NCBI GenBank assembly: GCA_964443135.1
Contig: CAYUBQ010000012.1
Coordinates: 1-64,000 of the forward strand
Origin: JAIPEI01 sp964443135
Lineage (GTDB): Bacteria; Desulfobacterota; DSM-4660; Desulfatiglandales; HGW-15
Direction: 5' to 3'
Length of the DNA: 64,000 nt
The stretch's first letter is position 1. Every line of letters begins with the position of its first letter. The translations under genes and the position numbers were made by a program. The notes under the pieces were generated by a model, which saw only the letters and a program-made list of their open reading frames with translations, ran no database searches and had not been told where the DNA came from. This document shows, one piece after another, positions 27,651 to 36,467 of the stretch.

Positions 27651-27771
27651 AACGCAATCTCTCTGCTGCTCTTCATATCCGTTCTTTGCACAGCGAACGG
27701 GCTTGCTTTCCGGCCACGAATGATGTGATGTGAAAAAGCGCTGACCTTTGCCATTGACGCACTCAGCGCAT

Positions 27772-28497
27772 TCAATTGCTTACAAGTACCTCATCGAACA
27801 TCATTTCATATTGTGTATTCAAATAGTTATTTTTGATCTCATCAAAATTCAAAATAACTTTTTTCAAGTCCTCATGGGTGTGTTTCACCATGTTGGACGT
27901 CGTCTTCCCGGGTTTGACGCCAAAAAAATCGAAAATCTTTTGCAGCTCGCTGTCCAGCCCCAGGAGAAGATCCTCATAGAACAGAGGAAGAACGGGGAGC
28001 TTGAAGCCCGAGATGTAGTCGTTCAGCCTCGAATCCAGGTCCTCACGAAGCCGGAGGGTCCAGTTGAACTCCCTGCCGTTGACATGGATCGGATCCAATC
28101 TCTGATGGGGGTCATAGATGTTGTAGTCGTTGACTCTCTCCTTCAGGATGTTCGACAGCAGCTCGGAGAGGGCCTCCTTCACCCGGTTTCTTCTCCGGAG
28201 GTGGATGACCCTCGCGTCCAGCTCGTGCAGCAGCCTGGAGAAACCGACCGGATCGGTGAGGATCCGGAGCTTGGTCTTGAAACCCACCGCCTTGTACCGA
28301 CCGAGCAGCGGCCTGGTGAGCGCTCTCCGGGTGCAGCTCAGCTGGGCCTCGGGAGGATCCTTTCGGAGGGGCCCGAGGATCTCCTTGCGGGCCCGGATCC
28401 GGGGATGGGAGTCCAGGTGCTCGATCAGGAAGGTGCTTCCCGCACGGCCTTCGAACAGAAGAACAAACGGTGTGACGCGGTTTCCGGCGTACAGCAT
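27772..28497 (-). CDS. Sulfotransferase family protein
   Basis: A 241-residue PAPS-dependent sulfotransferase candidate. The 5'-phosphosulfate-binding loop is FEGRAGSTFLIEHL near the N-terminus, and RRRNRVKEALSELL fits the 3'-phosphate region. It should add sulfate to a sugar of the EPS. The C-terminal half (27772-28060) is strongly A+T-rich: one 60-base line at 27841 has 21 G+C, against 41 in the line at 28321. The gene therefore looks composite. It starts 10 nt after the amidotransferase stop. Confidence 0.75.
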   Translation of the reverse strand: MLYAGNRVTPFVLLFEGRAGSTFLIEHLDSHPRIRARKEILGPLRKDPPEAQLSCTRRALTRPLLGRYKAVGFKTKLRILTDPVGFSRLLHELDARVIHLRRRNRVKEALSELLSNILKERVNDYNIYDPHQRLDPIHVNGREFNWTLRLREDLDSRLNDYISGFKLPVLPLFYEDLLLGLDSELQKIFDFFGVKPGKTTSNMVKHTHEDLKKVILNFDEIKNNYLNTQYEMMFDEVLVSN

Positions 28498-28507
28498 GGT
28501 GAGGACC

Positions 28508-30445
28508 TCACGATAGAAAACGTTGGTGCCAAAGGTTCAGCATCATGACGCTCCAGAGCTCGGTGGACCAGTTCCGGAGGCCCTTCTGATGCTCCTTCCA
28601 CAGGGTTCCCAGCCTGTCCCTCTCCAGGTAGAGACGGCTCGCCGGCCCGTCCAGGACCAGCTCCCGCCCGAACTCCTTCAGCTCCCCGCGAAGCCACTCC
28701 AGGATGGGAACGGCAAACCCCCGCTTCCGGCGGTAGAGGATCTCCCCGGGCAGGTGGGGCTCGAGGGCCTTCTTGAAGATGTGCTTTCCCTCCCCCCCGT
28801 TCAGCTTCAGCCCGGCGGGGACCCGCGCCGCATACTCCATGAAGACGTGGTCCAGGAGCGGGCAGCGCACCTCCAGGGAGACGGCCATGCTGGCCCGGTC
28901 CACCTTGGTCAGGATGTCCTCGCAGAGGTAGGTCTTGATGTCGAGGTACTGGATCCTGGACAGGTGATCCCGGGCCGGGGCGCGCTCGTAAATCTCCCGG
29001 AAGAGATCCGAGGTCCGGTAGCCCCCCAAGGCCTTCCGTGCGTCCCCGTTCAGGAGCCGGTTCTTCCCGTCGTCGTCCACGGCGCTCACGGAGTGAAAGT
29101 AGGCCGCCACCGGGTCCCGGGCCACGTTGGAGATGAACGCCTTGCCTCGAAACAGCTGGGGCAGGTAGTCCGCCTTCGGATACAGACGGCCCAGGCCTCC
29201 GAACACGGGCCGGCGGAACAGGGCCGGCACCAGGTCCCGCACGGCGTTCTCCCGCAGGTCGAAGGCGTACCGCCGGTAACCGGCGAAGCTCTCGTCCCCG
29301 CCGTCCCCGGAGAGCGCCACGGTCACGTGGTCCCGCGCCGTCCTGGAGACGTAGTAGGTGGGCACGGCCGAGGAGTCGGCAAACGGCTCGTCGTAGTGCC
29401 AGGCCAGCTTCTCGATGACGGGCACGGCCTCGGGGGTCACGTGGAACTCGTGGTGATCCGTGTGGAACAGGCCGGCCACCTGCCGGGCGTAGGCGATCTC
29501 GTTGTAGGCGTCCACGCTGAAGGAGATGGAGCTGGTCTTGACCGGCGCCCCCGAGGCCCGGGACATGAGCGCCACGACGGCCGAGGAGTCCACCCCTCCC
29601 GAGAGGAAGGAGCCCAGGGGCACCTCGCTGATCATGCGGATCCGAATGGCCTCCTCGAGGATCTCCACGAGCTCCTCCCTCATGCGCTCCTCGCTCTTGT
29701 CGTGGCAGGGATGGAAGGAGAGGTCCCAGTATGGGCGGACGGCCGTGCCCTGTGCACCGGCCACCGCACGGCAGGCAGGGGGCAGCTTGCGGATCCCCTT
29801 GAAGGCGGTCTTGGGGGACGGCACGTAGATGAGGGAAAGGTAGTCGGAGATCGCGGTGAGGTCCGCCTCCCTGGGGACGCCCGGGTACGCCAGGATCGCC
29901 TTGATCTCCGAGCCGAAGACCAGGGTGTCCCCGCTCTCCCAGTAGTAGAGCGGCTTTTTCCCCACCCGGTCCCGGGCCAGCACCAGGCGCCGCCGGTTCC
30001 CGTCCCACAGGGCCAGGGCGAACATGCCCCGAAACCGCTCCACCGCCCGCTCGCCCCACTCCTCGTAGGCGTGAACGATCACCTCGGTGTCGGACCGGGT
30101 CCGAAAACGGTGCCCCCGGTGCGCCAGGTCTTTCCGCAGCTCCTGAAAGTTGTAGATCTCCCCGTTCAGGACCACCCAGACCGTGCCGTCCTCGTTCGAC
30201 AGCGGCTGCTGGCCGGAGGTGAGATCGATGATGCTGAGCCTCCGATGGCCGAGCCCCAGGTTTCCCCTCTTTTCCGTTCTTCCCGCCCCCTGGAGCCCCT
30301 CCCGGCCCTGCGCGTGCCCGTCGCCGTTGAGGAAATACCCTTCCTCGTCCGGGCCACGGTGATACAGGGTGTCGTTCATTCGAATCAGCACCTCGGGATC
30401 GACCGGTTTGCCGTCCCGATGAAACACGCCGCATATACCGCACAT
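28508..30445 (-). CDS. Exosortase A system-associated amidotransferase 1 (asparagine synthetase-like)
   Basis: A 645-residue asparagine-synthetase-like enzyme with both halves intact. The N-terminal glutaminase starts MCGICG (nucleophile Cys 2) and has RLSIIDL and NGEIYNF. The synthetase half has PP-loop SGGVDSSAV and SGDGGDESFAGY. It matches the XrtA amidotransferase 1 family (TIGR03108 type). It probably transfers glutamine-derived nitrogen onto a carboxyl group, for instance of a uronic acid in the EPS; free asparagine synthesis is less likely in this context. Confidence 0.9.
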   Translation of the reverse strand: MCGICGVFHRDGKPVDPEVLIRMNDTLYHRGPDEEGYFLNGDGHAQGREGLQGAGRTEKRGNLGLGHRRLSIIDLTSGQQPLSNEDGTVWVVLNGEIYNFQELRKDLAHRGHRFRTRSDTEVIVHAYEEWGERAVERFRGMFALALWDGNRRRLVLARDRVGKKPLYYWESGDTLVFGSEIKAILAYPGVPREADLTAISDYLSLIYVPSPKTAFKGIRKLPPACRAVAGAQGTAVRPYWDLSFHPCHDKSEERMREELVEILEEAIRIRMISEVPLGSFLSGGVDSSAVVALMSRASGAPVKTSSISFSVDAYNEIAYARQVAGLFHTDHHEFHVTPEAVPVIEKLAWHYDEPFADSSAVPTYYVSRTARDHVTVALSGDGGDESFAGYRRYAFDLRENAVRDLVPALFRRPVFGGLGRLYPKADYLPQLFRGKAFISNVARDPVAAYFHSVSAVDDDGKNRLLNGDARKALGGYRTSDLFREIYERAPARDHLSRIQYLDIKTYLCEDILTKVDRASMAVSLEVRCPLLDHVFMEYAARVPAGLKLNGGEGKHIFKKALEPHLPGEILYRRKRGFAVPILEWLRGELKEFGRELVLDGPASRLYLERDRLGTLWKEHQKGLRNWSTELWSVMMLNLWHQRFLS

Positions 30446-30476
30446 GTCGTCTGCTCTCCTTACCGCCCGCCCGATG

Positions 30477-31562
30477 TCAACCGGCGGATCCGTTCCATCC
30501 GTAGGCCGTTTTCAGCAGCGGCCAGACCGCCGCCCAGGAGTGCTGCCTCGCCGTGTCCCCGCCCCCGCCGGCCAGCCGGGCGTAGAGCCCGGGATCCGTG
30601 GCCAGCCGGATCATCCCCCTGCCGAGCGCCTCGGCGTCCCCGGGCTCCACCAGCAGACCGTTCACGCCGTCCTGCACCAGGTAGGGGATCCCCCCGGCCG
30701 AGGTGGTGACCACCGGGAGGCCGCAGGCAAAGGCCTCCAGGATGGCGTTGGGGTAGTTGTCCACCACGGAAGCGTTCACGAAGACGTCCGCATCGGAGAG
30801 ATACCCGGGGACCTGCGAGGGGTCCACCCGCCCGGCCATGGTCACGGCCCCCTCCAGTCCCAGCGCCTTCAGCTGCCTCGTGATCCGAGGCCTCTCGCTG
30901 CCCTCCCCCACCAGGGTGAGATCCGCGTCCGGGAGGCGGTCCCGCACCAGGCGAAAGGCCTGGACCAGGGTATCCACCCCGTAGTAGGGCTCCAGGTTCC
31001 GGGTGCAGAGAAACCGTTTGGATTGACCCGGCCTTCGGGCCTTCCCCGAATTGGAGCCGAGATCCACGACGTTGGGCACGACCCCGGCCTCGACGCCCAG
31101 CCCGCCGAACAGCTCCCGAAGATAGTTGCTGGGGACCGTCACGGCGTCCGCCCTGCGCAGGACCGGCAGGAAAGGCTTTCCGGTGGAGTCGAAGTAGCGT
31201 TTTGCTTCCCCTCCCCGATAGTTGACCAGGACCCGCCGTCCCAGCAGGCGGGCCAGGAGGATTGCAGGGACCACGTGCAGAACGAAGTAGGCGTGGGAGC
31301 AGGCGATCGCGTGGAGGACATGGCTGCGGCTTGCCGCCCGAAGCAGCCGGGACAGGAAGAAGAGCTCGCGAACGGCGGTGCGGAGGACGGGGATCCTCCC
31401 CAGAACAGGCTCCAGTTCGGGGACCGAGCGGTTCGTAGGGACCACGGTCACGGCAACGCCCGCTCCTCGCAGCCGGCGGCAAAGGAGGGCTGTCTGGTTG
31501 GCCATTCCGCCGTAGGGCGGGGCGACCGGGCCGATCAAGGCGATGCTTCGGTTCCGGCTCAA
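30477..31562 (-). CDS. GT4 family glycosyltransferase
   Basis: A 361-residue GT-B glycosyltransferase. The N-terminus is SIALIGPVAPPYGGMANQ. The C-terminal donor domain has TRNLEPYYGVDTLVQAF, VGEGSERP and the ending NAILEAFACGLPVVTTSAGG. The only fitting start is a TTG at 31562 that overlaps the upstream stop (TTGA) behind a GGGGGAG stretch, implying translational coupling. The frame is open far upstream, but that is a shadow of the neighbouring gene. It should act on the lipid-linked EPS precursor. Confidence 0.85.
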   Translation of the reverse strand: MSRNRSIALIGPVAPPYGGMANQTALLCRRLRGAGVAVTVVPTNRSVPELEPVLGRIPVLRTAVRELFFLSRLLRAASRSHVLHAIACSHAYFVLHVVPAILLARLLGRRVLVNYRGGEAKRYFDSTGKPFLPVLRRADAVTVPSNYLRELFGGLGVEAGVVPNVVDLGSNSGKARRPGQSKRFLCTRNLEPYYGVDTLVQAFRLVRDRLPDADLTLVGEGSERPRITRQLKALGLEGAVTMAGRVDPSQVPGYLSDADVFVNASVVDNYPNAILEAFACGLPVVTTSAGGIPYLVQDGVNGLLVEPGDAEALGRGMIRLATDPGLYARLAGGGGDTARQHSWAAVWPLLKTAYGWNGSAG

Positions 31563-32965
31563 GGCTCCCCCCGGCGCTGCTCCTCGGTGCGCCCGGAACC
31601 CCCCGGCTCCCACAGCCGGAGAACCGACACGAAGGAGCCGCCCACCTGGCTCACGGGGATGTCCTCGCTCCGCCATCCGCGGGGCGGCCTGACCTGCTCG
31701 GGGAAGCCGGAAGGGGCCTGGTGGGCGCCGTCGTCCGCGTTGGAGGGCAGGACGTGCACGCGGTCCGGCCCGCGGTCCTCTTCCCGGTCCGGGTCCCAGA
31801 CGATCACCGAGGTGGTGAGGGTGTCCCTTCGAAAGGGAAACGAGCGTCCGTGGAGATCGATGGTCTCCTCGGGCCCCAGCATCTCGGGGCTCAGGCGGTG
31901 GACGAGGACGCCTTCCCAGGCACCGCCTGCGGGTATGGCGATCTCCCGCGCACTGGAGATGATCGCACGGCCCTTTTGGTCCAGCAGCTCCACCGCGCCC
32001 AGGCCTCCGTCTCCGAGGGCCCGCGCCTGCATGCGGCGAGTGTGCGCGAAGCCGTCCACCTCGGCGAACGCCCGGTGCAGCACCTCCCGATGCACCCCGA
32101 TGAAGCTGCTGATGAAGACCCGGTACTTCCGGTCCCTGTCCGTCGGGTTCTCGATGGTGACGGGCCTGCGGACGGTCCCGGCGTCGGCGGGAAGCGCGGC
32201 CTCCCAGTAGGGCGGGACCAGGCGCGCGGTCGGCCGGCGGCGGATCAGCCTCAGCTCGTCGATCAACAGGTGCTCGGGCTCCCCGACCTTGGACCCGAAG
32301 TGGAACTGAAGCTGCCGCAGGGACGGAAAGAATGCGAGGCCGTCCGTCACGGCCGCTCCGGCGTAGAAGTGGTAGTAGTACCGGGAGACCTGGAAGGCGT
32401 TGGCCGAGAGGACCATCCGGATCCACCGGCCCGCTGCCGAGGGATCGAAGGTGAAAAAGGCGTAACCGTGCATCATGGAGTCGGTGGCGAGGCTCCGATT
32501 GTCCTTCCCGCCCACCACCCGGTCCCCGGGGCGCCAGTGGTAGGTCCAGACCCCGAAGGCCTTGCCGGGTTCCGCGGACGTCAGGCTGCTCCCCTCGGGC
32601 AGCCGGATCCAGAAGGAAAGGGCGTTGGGACCGTCCGGCTTGTAGTCCACGGACTGCGTGGCGAGATACATCCTCCTCACCCTGCCCTGGAAGAAGAGGT
32701 CCTTTTCCCAGGGCGAGAGGACGACCTTCATGCTGGAGCGGCTGTCGCCCGGTCCTCCAGGAACGCGTTCGGAGCGGGCGACGTCCCCCCGCCTGAACCC
32801 GATGGGATCACCGCACTCGCTGCACGGGATGCGCTGCTCGAAGTCGGCGAGCAGAACGCCGGGCTCCCCGGACCCGGCGTCGAGGCTGCACAGCAGCGCC
32901 AGGAGGGCTGCGGAGAGGATGGGAAGGAACCGCTTGGACCGGGAGGAGGAGGACAAAAGACTCAT
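31559..32965 (-). CDS. Secreted protein of unknown function
   Basis: A 468-residue protein with a signal peptide (FLPILSAALLALLCSLDAG). The first mature 230 residues (VLLADFEQRIPCSECGDP, LSFWIRLPEGSS, YYYHFYAG, LQFHFGSK) have the feel of a jelly-roll carbohydrate-binding domain. A second beta-rich region follows, with RPVTIENPTDRDRKYRVFIS. I recognise no named family. It lies between the ATP-grasp gene (4-nt overlap) and a glycosyltransferase (4-nt overlap), so it is part of the EPS operon and may bind the exported polymer. Confidence 0.6.
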   Translation of the reverse strand: MSLLSSSSRSKRFLPILSAALLALLCSLDAGSGEPGVLLADFEQRIPCSECGDPIGFRRGDVARSERVPGGPGDSRSSMKVVLSPWEKDLFFQGRVRRMYLATQSVDYKPDGPNALSFWIRLPEGSSLTSAEPGKAFGVWTYHWRPGDRVVGGKDNRSLATDSMMHGYAFFTFDPSAAGRWIRMVLSANAFQVSRYYYHFYAGAAVTDGLAFFPSLRQLQFHFGSKVGEPEHLLIDELRLIRRRPTARLVPPYWEAALPADAGTVRRPVTIENPTDRDRKYRVFISSFIGVHREVLHRAFAEVDGFAHTRRMQARALGDGGLGAVELLDQKGRAIISSAREIAIPAGGAWEGVLVHRLSPEMLGPEETIDLHGRSFPFRRDTLTTSVIVWDPDREEDRGPDRVHVLPSNADDGAHQAPSGFPEQVRPPRGWRSEDIPVSQVGGSFVSVLRLWEPGGSGRTEEQRRGEP

Positions 32966-34053
32966 GCGACGACCCCGGGACCGGTTTCCACGAGAAGGGG
33001 CTTGGACGGTTTTCCCACAAACGCCGCGCCTTCCCTGTCCGGAGAAAGATTGATCTCAATGATATGAGGACCCGTCGGGGAGACGGCCACGTCCGCGCCG
33101 GCAAAACCGACTCCCGGGAAGACGGTCAGCACCCGCCCGGCCAGGGCCAGGCTCTCTTCGAAAAAGGGGATCTTCTCCCCCTCGACGGCTGCGTGGTGAT
33201 CGGGGTGCACCGTGAAAACCTCGTGGCGGTGGAGCCCGTCGATGGCCGCCTGCAGCGTGCCGGAAGCGAGGTCGATGGGTGCGACGATGCCCCCGCTCGA
33301 CTGGTTGTCCACCAGGGAGCCGGCCCGCCCGATCCGCAGGTAGCCCAGGACCGCCCTTGGGTCCCGCTGTTCCGGGCGCACGATCCAGAGGCGCATGGTG
33401 TTGACGCTGGAGGGGTTGAACGAGGCGAGCTTCGGGTGCTGCTCCAGGTAGGCCTCGATGACGGAGGTCCCGCCGTGCCGGCGGTCGATCACCTCTTCCT
33501 TGAACCGCTCCGGGGTCAACCGGGTAGAGGTCCCGGCGCGGAGGAGGAGTGTGGTACCGTTCCGTCCCCTGGTCACCTCGGCCACCTCGAAGCCTTGCCC
33601 GGCCCAGCCCTCCAGGGGCTTGAAACAGATCCGGGTCCCGTCCCGGAAGCGGTTCAGGAACCCCTCGAGATCGGCGACGCTGCAGAGCCTGCGGCCGTCC
33701 GAGTCCTGCCCGGCCACCTTGTGGAAGTATCCCAGGTAGTCGGGCGTGGGGATGTGAAAGAGCCGCAGCATGGCCTTTTCCGACAGCTTGTTCTGGGAGA
33801 GCTTTCGATAGGGCAGGGGGTTCAGGCGTCCGACCTCCTTCCTGTAACCCGCCGCTCCCAGGTGCCCCTTCTTGTCCGCCCAGGGCACGTCCCGCTTCCA
33901 GAAACCCGCCATCTGGTAGAAACCCGGGCCCACGCCGTAGAACGGGAAGAGGACCATCAGCTCGAGGAGCTGGCGGGCAACAGAAAGCTCGCCCCGGCCG
34001 CGGCGGAGCCGGGCCAGGCGAAGGAACTCGGAAAATGTGCAGGAAGCTTTCAT
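32962..34053 (-). CDS. Sugar-transfer-associated ATP-grasp protein
   Basis: A 363-residue protein of the ATP-grasp family found in polysaccharide clusters (PF14397 type). It carries ICFKPLEGWAGQGFEV (nucleotide-binding loop), SVNTMRLWIV and the metal-binding C-terminal IIEINLSPDREG. Such enzymes form amide or ester bonds using an acyl phosphate; the substrate is unknown. It overlaps the secreted protein gene and starts 1 nt after the stop of a QueC-like PP-loop gene, which suggests a shared reaction sequence. Confidence 0.85.
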   Translation of the reverse strand: MKASCTFSEFLRLARLRRGRGELSVARQLLELMVLFPFYGVGPGFYQMAGFWKRDVPWADKKGHLGAAGYRKEVGRLNPLPYRKLSQNKLSEKAMLRLFHIPTPDYLGYFHKVAGQDSDGRRLCSVADLEGFLNRFRDGTRICFKPLEGWAGQGFEVAEVTRGRNGTTLLLRAGTSTRLTPERFKEEVIDRRHGGTSVIEAYLEQHPKLASFNPSSVNTMRLWIVRPEQRDPRAVLGYLRIGRAGSLVDNQSSGGIVAPIDLASGTLQAAIDGLHRHEVFTVHPDHHAAVEGEKIPFFEESLALAGRVLTVFPGVGFAGADVAVSPTGPHIIEINLSPDREGAAFVGKPSKPLLVETGPGVVA

Positions 34054-34054
34054 T

Positions 34055-35230
34055 TCAACGGGTCCTGATGGACTGAAGGGTACCTCGGGCGCTGTGCCAG
34101 GGGCGCGGACGCAGCCGTCTCATGAGCTCCCTTCCCCCCGCCCCGACGATTTCCCGCGCCATCTCCGCGGCCGCCTTCCGGAACCGGTAGCGCCTGAGAT
34201 AGCGGCGAAGTCGGCGCGCGATCGCCTTCTCGCGGGCCTCGTCCGCCAGGGCGATGAGCTCGTTCAGGAAGGGAAGCCCCTGCTCGTCGACCTCCTTCAG
34301 CAGCCCGGCCTGAGATGTCCTGCGGTAAGGAGGAAGGGCCTTTGACCCCACGCCCAGCAGGTGGAGGGCGATGGCCGTCCGCATGCACTTTCCGCAGGCT
34401 CCGCAGTTTCTCCCGCCCGCGTACCAGCAGACCTGGAGCTGATCGAGCAGCTCTTGATGGCGGGCGACAAACGCGGTTTTCTCGACCCGCGACGCATCGA
34501 CCCCGTGGTGGACGATCCGGGTCGTCTCGGTGCTCCAGAGCGGGTCCAGCAGGGGATGGGAGCCCCAGGGCATGAGGTCTCGAAAGGTGTAGCTCGCAGG
34601 GATCAGCAGCCGCTCGATCCCGAGCCCCGCGCCCAGCCCGCACAGGACGCCGCCGTGGGTGAGGAGAATCGAGAACTTGCGCTCGTGCAGGAAACGGATC
34701 ACGTTGGTGTGGACGGTGATGAGGGACTTGTTCTCCGACTCGGCGAACCGCCGTCGCGCTTCGATGTTCTCCTCCCAGTCCTCGGGGCCTCCCCGGCCTG
34801 CAGCGAAATCCTGAACGAGCACCAGGTGCGTGACCGCCTCGCGGTGGTGTGCGTACGTGTAACAGCTGTCGATGCCCCCCGAGAAGCAGCAGGCCGTCAC
34901 CGGGATCACCGGATAGTTGTCGCAGCCCTGGGCCTCGACGGGAACGACCTCGAGGTCCCTGTTCCAGCAGTGCAGTATGATTTGGATCTCGTACAGTGCG
35001 TGCAAGAGCCTCCGGGAAACAGGGGCTTCTTCCGCGACCTTCACGGGAACCCGACGGACCATGGCCTCGAACAGGGCGGGGGCCAGGAACGGCTCCGGCC
35101 GCGCCACCAGCTCGAGATCCGCGGGCAGCTCGTACCAGATCGACTCCCCGTCGACCGTCGCTGAAAGGACCTGGCGATCGGGAAGCCGTTTCAGTGCCAC
35201 ATCCGTGATTCGAACAGCATCTTCACTCAT
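34055..35230 (-). CDS. PP-loop ATPase, QueC/ExsB-like (copy 1)
   Basis: A 391-residue protein. The N-terminal 110 residues form a separate beta-rich domain. The PP-loop ATP-pyrophosphatase motif is SGGIDS at 117-122, and four cysteines (268, 276, 279, 282; spacing C-x7-C-x2-C-x2-C) match the zinc site of QueC. QueC itself makes a deazaguanine nitrile from a carboxylate, so adenylation of a carboxylate with ammonia or amine addition is a reasonable guess. It is about 200 residues longer than QueC. The next gene upstream is a clear paralogue; the ATP-grasp gene follows after 1 nt. Confidence 0.75.
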   Translation of the reverse strand: MSEDAVRITDVALKRLPDRQVLSATVDGESIWYELPADLELVARPEPFLAPALFEAMVRRVPVKVAEEAPVSRRLLHALYEIQIILHCWNRDLEVVPVEAQGCDNYPVIPVTACCFSGGIDSCYTYAHHREAVTHLVLVQDFAAGRGGPEDWEENIEARRRFAESENKSLITVHTNVIRFLHERKFSILLTHGGVLCGLGAGLGIERLLIPASYTFRDLMPWGSHPLLDPLWSTETTRIVHHGVDASRVEKTAFVARHQELLDQLQVCWYAGGRNCGACGKCMRTAIALHLLGVGSKALPPYRRTSQAGLLKEVDEQGLPFLNELIALADEAREKAIARRLRRYLRRYRFRKAAAEMAREIVGAGGRELMRRLRPRPWHSARGTLQSIRTR

Positions 35231-35263
35231 GATGGGCCTCCAAGGCTCGAAACCCGTCGGCGC

Positions 35264-36442
35264 TCAGAAAGGGGAGGCGGCGGATCTCAGCGTGGCCCGC
35301 ATGGCGTGCCACTGCCGGGGCCTCAGCCTTCGGTGCAGGCTTCTCCCCCAGGCACCCGTCAATGCCTTCCCGAAGCCGACGACCGCCTCCCGCAGGAGAT
35401 ATCGCCGCCGCATCTTCTGCAGTTGTCTTTGGATGTCCGACGCTCCGTGCCGACGGCAAGCGAGGATGAGGTCCTCCACATAGGGCAGGGTCCCTTCACC
35501 GTCCGGCTTCAGGGCGCCGAGAAGGCGCTGGGAGGAGTACGGCGGGAGGTTCGCTGAACGCTTGCCGATGAGGTGGAGTACGAGGGAAGTGCGCACGCAC
35601 TTGGGGCAGGTCCCGCAGTTGCTCGAACAGGAGCGCCAGCAGACCTGGAGCTGGTCCAGGAGCTCCCGGGACTCCGCGATCCGCTCCACCTTTTGGCTCC
35701 TCCGGGTGTCGGCGCCGTGATGGACGACGCAAGTGCTCTCGGTGCTCCACAGGGGATCGATGAGCGGATGCGAACCGTATGGGTGGAGGTTCTGGTAGGT
35801 CCAACTGGAAGGCATCAAGAACATACGAGGCGCGAGCGACACGCCGAGCCCGGCCAGGACGCTTCCGATCACCAGGCCCCAGTAGACCTTCCGCGTTTCC
35901 ACGAAATCCCGGATGTTGGAGTCCACGGCAATGAGCTTCTTCCCGGCAATCCGGGCGAATCGGGACCGCGCCTTCTTGTTCTCCTCCCAGTCAGCGGGGA
36001 GGTTGTACGTGTCGAACCCTTCGACGAGAAGAAGGTGCGATACGTCCTGTTCATGGCATGCCAGGGTGTAAGAGCTGTCCACGCCTCCGGAAAAGCAGCA
36101 AATCGCACTTCCGGTCCCGATCTCGGGCTCGGACTCGTCCGCTTCGATCTCCACCACGTGCAGGTCCCGGTTCCAGGATCGGAAGATGGTCTGAACGCTC
36201 GAAAGGCCCCGAAGCAGCATCGGAGAGACCGGAGCGCCCTCGACCCGGACCGGTGCGTTCCGCACCATGGCCTCGAACAGGGCCGGGGCCAGGAAGGCCT
36301 CGGCCCGACGGGCCAGGGGAAGGTCCGCCGAGGTCCGGAACCAGATCTCTGTTCCGTCCACCGATGCGGACAGGCACTGGGTCTCTCCTGCCCTCTCCAG
36401 GCGGAGGTCTTTCACCACAACAGGATCGGGGTTGTCTGTCAT
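35264..36442 (-). CDS. PP-loop ATPase, QueC/ExsB-like (copy 2)
   Basis: A 392-residue paralogue of the protein encoded at 34055, with the same architecture: N-terminal domain sharing FLAPALFEAMVR, PP-loop SGGVDS (118-123), DWEEN, SHPLIDPLWSTE and the zinc cysteines at 268, 276, 279 and 282. Both copies keep every catalytic feature, so they have probably specialised and are not redundant. The ATG at 36442 has GGAGGGAAAG upstream and gives an N-terminus aligned with the other copy. The polymerase gene ends 25 nt upstream. Confidence 0.75.
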   Translation of the reverse strand: MTDNPDPVVVKDLRLERAGETQCLSASVDGTEIWFRTSADLPLARRAEAFLAPALFEAMVRNAPVRVEGAPVSPMLLRGLSSVQTIFRSWNRDLHVVEIEADESEPEIGTGSAICCFSGGVDSSYTLACHEQDVSHLLLVEGFDTYNLPADWEENKKARSRFARIAGKKLIAVDSNIRDFVETRKVYWGLVIGSVLAGLGVSLAPRMFLMPSSWTYQNLHPYGSHPLIDPLWSTESTCVVHHGADTRRSQKVERIAESRELLDQLQVCWRSCSSNCGTCPKCVRTSLVLHLIGKRSANLPPYSSQRLLGALKPDGEGTLPYVEDLILACRRHGASDIQRQLQKMRRRYLLREAVVGFGKALTGAWGRSLHRRLRPRQWHAMRATLRSAASPF

Positions 36443-36467
36443 CTTTCCCTCCTTCATCGGACCGTCG

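Noticed and set aside
27715..27765. TGGCAAAGGTCAGCGC upstream of the secreted protein gene at 25737
   Set aside because: The GG-GC spacing is one base short of the sigma-54 requirement.
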